In this document: positions 24,649-25,712 of the stretch, in pieces | How positions within the stretch are numbered: the stretch's first letter is position 1 | How the letters are laid out: the number at the start of each line of letters is the position of its first letter | DNA from: Frankiales bacterium | Lineage (GTDB): Bacteria; Actinomycetota; Actinomycetes; Mycobacteriales; SCTD01 | Reading direction: 5' to 3' | Length of the DNA: 25,712 bases | NCBI GenBank assembly: GCA_025464915.1 | Contig: JAODNF010000228.1 | Span: forward strand, 1 to 25,712 | Translations under genes and position numbers: made by a program | The notes under the pieces: model-generated | What the model saw: the letters and a program-made list of their open reading frames with translations, nothing else | Told to the model about the DNA's origin: nothing | Database searches by the model: none

Positions 24649-24667
24649 ACAGGTAAGGGTGACCTTC
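24649..24667. promoter_or_regulatory. IdeR/DtxR-like iron box between the ABC exporter and sufR
   Basis: ACAGGTAAGGGTGACCTTC matches about 13 of 19 positions of the IdeR/DtxR consensus as I remember it (TTAGGTTAGSCTAACCTAA), including the outer AGGT...ACCT half-sites. It lies over the -35 region expected for the divergent ABC gene and about 60 bp upstream of sufR. Confidence 0.4.
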
Positions 24668-24716
24668 GTGGCGGCCGTCACCGGGCTCCGGTTCGACCCG
24701 GGGCAGGATTTTCGAC

Positions 24717-24731
24717 ACACTGGCGTTGTGA
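24717..24731 (+). promoter_or_regulatory. SufR-type operator overlapping the sufR start codon
   Basis: ACACT-GGCGT-TGTGA fits the ACACT-N5-TGTGA motif I recall for mycobacterial SufR. It covers the start codon of sufR (GTG 24728), so bound SufR would block its own operon. Confidence 0.6.
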
Positions 24732-25345
24732 AAAGCGTGGGAGACAGCAGCGGGACGCGCGAGCGCGTCCTCGGGCTGCTCCTGGAGCTGGGTACGGCCA
24801 CGGCCGCCACTCTCTCCGAGCGCCTGGAGGTCACGCCTGCCGGGATCCGCCGGCACCTCGACGCGCTGCTCGCCGATGGGGTCATCACGACCCGGGAGCC
24901 GCGTCGCCGCGCCGTCACCCGCGGCCGCCCGGCCAGGCTCTACGCCCTGTCCGACGCCGGGCACGCGGCCGGACCGAGCGCCTACGACGAGCTGGCCGTG
25001 AGCGCGCTGCGCTTCATGACGCCCGCGCAGGTCGAGGCCTTCGCCGACGCGAAGGGCCGCGAGCTCGAGGCCCGGTACGCCGGCACGAGCGGCCCCGAGG
25101 AGCTCGCCGCTGCGCTCAGCGCCGACGGGTACGCCGCGTCGGTGACCGAGCAGGGCCTCGGCGTCCAGCTCTGCCAGCACCACTGCCCGGTCCAGCACGT
25201 CGCTGCGGAGTTCCCGCAGCTGTGCGACGCCGAGACCGCAGCCCTCGGGCGCGTCCTCGACGTGCACGTCCAGAGACTCGCGACGATCGCCCACGGCGAC
25301 GGCGTGTGCACCACGTACATCCCTGCAAGGAAGGTCGACGCATGA
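24728..25345 (+). CDS. sufR: Fe-S cluster-responsive repressor SufR
   Basis: SufR is a DNA-binding repressor of the suf operon that senses its own Fe-S cluster. The protein is 205 aa. The N-terminal winged helix-turn-helix is visible (TAATLSERLEVTPAGIRRHLDALLADG, about 25-51, given by position, with the wing GRPARLYALS). The C-terminal half holds Cys149, Cys153 and Cys166, with spacing 4 and 13 as in mycobacterial SufR, plus Cys194 as a possible further ligand. I chose GTG 24728, which gives the normal N-terminus. The long open frame upstream is antisense shadow of the ABC genes. No ribosome binding site is evident. The stop overlaps sufB as ATGA. Confidence 0.94.
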   Translation: MKSVGDSSGTRERVLGLLLELGTATAATLSERLEVTPAGIRRHLDALLADGVITTREPRRRAVTRGRPARLYALSDAGHAAGPSAYDELAVSALRFMTPAQVEAFADAKGRELEARYAGTSGPEELAAALSADGYAASVTEQGLGVQLCQHHCPVQHVAAEFPQLCDAETAALGRVLDVHVQRLATIAHGDGVCTTYIPARKVDA

Positions 25346-25712
25346 CCACCACGCAAGACCAGGCGCTCGAGGGCCTCGGCAACTACAAGTTCGGCTGGTC
25401 GGACTCCGACGCCGCAGGGGCGAGCGCGAAGCGCGGCATCAACGCCGACGTCGTCGCGAACATCTCCGCGCTCAAGTCCGAACCGCAGTGGATGCTCGAC
25501 ATGCGCCTGAAGGGCCTCAAGCTCTTCGAGAAGAAGCCCATGCCCACGTGGGGGTCCGACCTCGACGGCATCGACTTCGACAACATCAAGTACTTCGTGC
25601 GGTCCACGGAGAAGCAGGCGACCTACTGGGAGGAGCTGCCTGAGGACATCAAGAACACCTACGACAGGCTCGGCATCCCCGAGGCGGAGAAGCAGCGCCT
25701 GGTCGCCGGTGT
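25342..25712 (+). CDS. sufB: Fe-S cluster assembly scaffold SufB (3' truncated by window end)
   Basis: SufB is a subunit of the SufBCD scaffold that builds Fe-S clusters in the cytoplasm. The first 123 codons are present of an expected ~480. Highly conserved stretches are visible: NYKFGWSDSDAAGASAKRG, EPQWMLDMRLKGL, GIDFDNIKYFVRSTEKQ, and LPEDIKNTYDRLGIPEAEKQ (20 residues). The ATG overlaps the sufR stop (ATGA at 25342-25345), so the operon is autoregulated through SufR. AAGGAAGG (25327-25334) lies 7 nt upstream. Confidence 0.95.
   Translation, partial: MTTTQDQALEGLGNYKFGWSDSDAAGASAKRGINADVVANISALKSEPQWMLDMRLKGLKLFEKKPMPTWGSDLDGIDFDNIKYFVRSTEKQATYWEELPEDIKNTYDRLGIPEAEKQRLVAG

Noticed and set aside
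23060..24727. Long N-terminal extension of sufR (frame open from 23060)
   Set aside because: The extension is antisense to the ABC exporter genes; SufR homologues start at about GTG 24728.

Overview
The window is high-GC DNA (GTG and TTG starts, strongly G/C third positions, TANNNT -10 boxes directly in front of GTG starts) from an actinobacterium. The gene order gap-pgk-tpiA ... secG-rbpA / tkt-tal-pgi-zwf-opcA-pgl / ctaB ... ctaA ... ABC exporter-sufR-sufB follows the widely conserved actinobacterial central-metabolism block. OpcA, RbpA and an Fe-S SufR fit only that phylum. A Nocardioides/Propionibacteriales-like organism is my guess and cannot be proven from this window. The first 14 bases are Illumina adapter, so position 1 is a contig end, not biology.

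Layout. (1) 16-2593, +: the 3' part of gap, then pgk and tpiA, joined by one-base stop/start overlaps (lower glycolysis). (2) 2594-8965, +: a five-gene peptide-type ABC importer in the order permease C, binding lipoprotein, permease B, ATPase D, ATPase F. It sits between tpiA and secG, with its own promoter and strong intercistronic hairpins around the binding-protein gene. (3) 8966-9581, +: secG and rbpA, closed by a terminator that faces the convergent pentose-phosphate operon. (4) 9824-17837, -: tkt-tal-pgi-zwf-opcA-pgl, almost entirely coupled by overlaps. It carries the oxidative branch without gnd, and the non-oxidative branch. (5) 17946-20691: ctaB (heme O synthase) and an ATP-grasp gene on +, converging with ctaA (heme A synthase) on -; the last two share 101 bp. 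(6) 20725-22743, +: an MFS exporter with a TetR regulator and a 16-bp palindromic operator candidate. (7) 22819-24625, -: an ABC exporter (ATPase and ABC-2 permease) with a repeat-containing small ORF wedged between them. (8) 24649-25712, +: the start of the suf Fe-S assembly operon, sufR and partial sufB, with a SufR-type box over the sufR start and an IdeR/DtxR-like iron box upstream.

How it fits together: sugar phosphate flux (glycolysis and PPP), heme A and cytochrome oxidase maturation, and Fe-S cluster assembly form a carbon/respiration/iron neighbourhood. Peptide import and two export systems are added to it.

I found no defence system, CRISPR array, transposase or tRNA. The most interesting items are small. 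They are a 63-bp (exactly 21-codon) palindromic element with foreign codon usage in frame inside ctaA, a series of tiny ORFs that bridge neighbouring genes through ATGA/GTGA overlaps (including one of 49 codons with an internal 21-codon repeat), a four-arm switch-like leader before the ATP-grasp gene, and a very stable UACG-capped hairpin immediately before a permease start.
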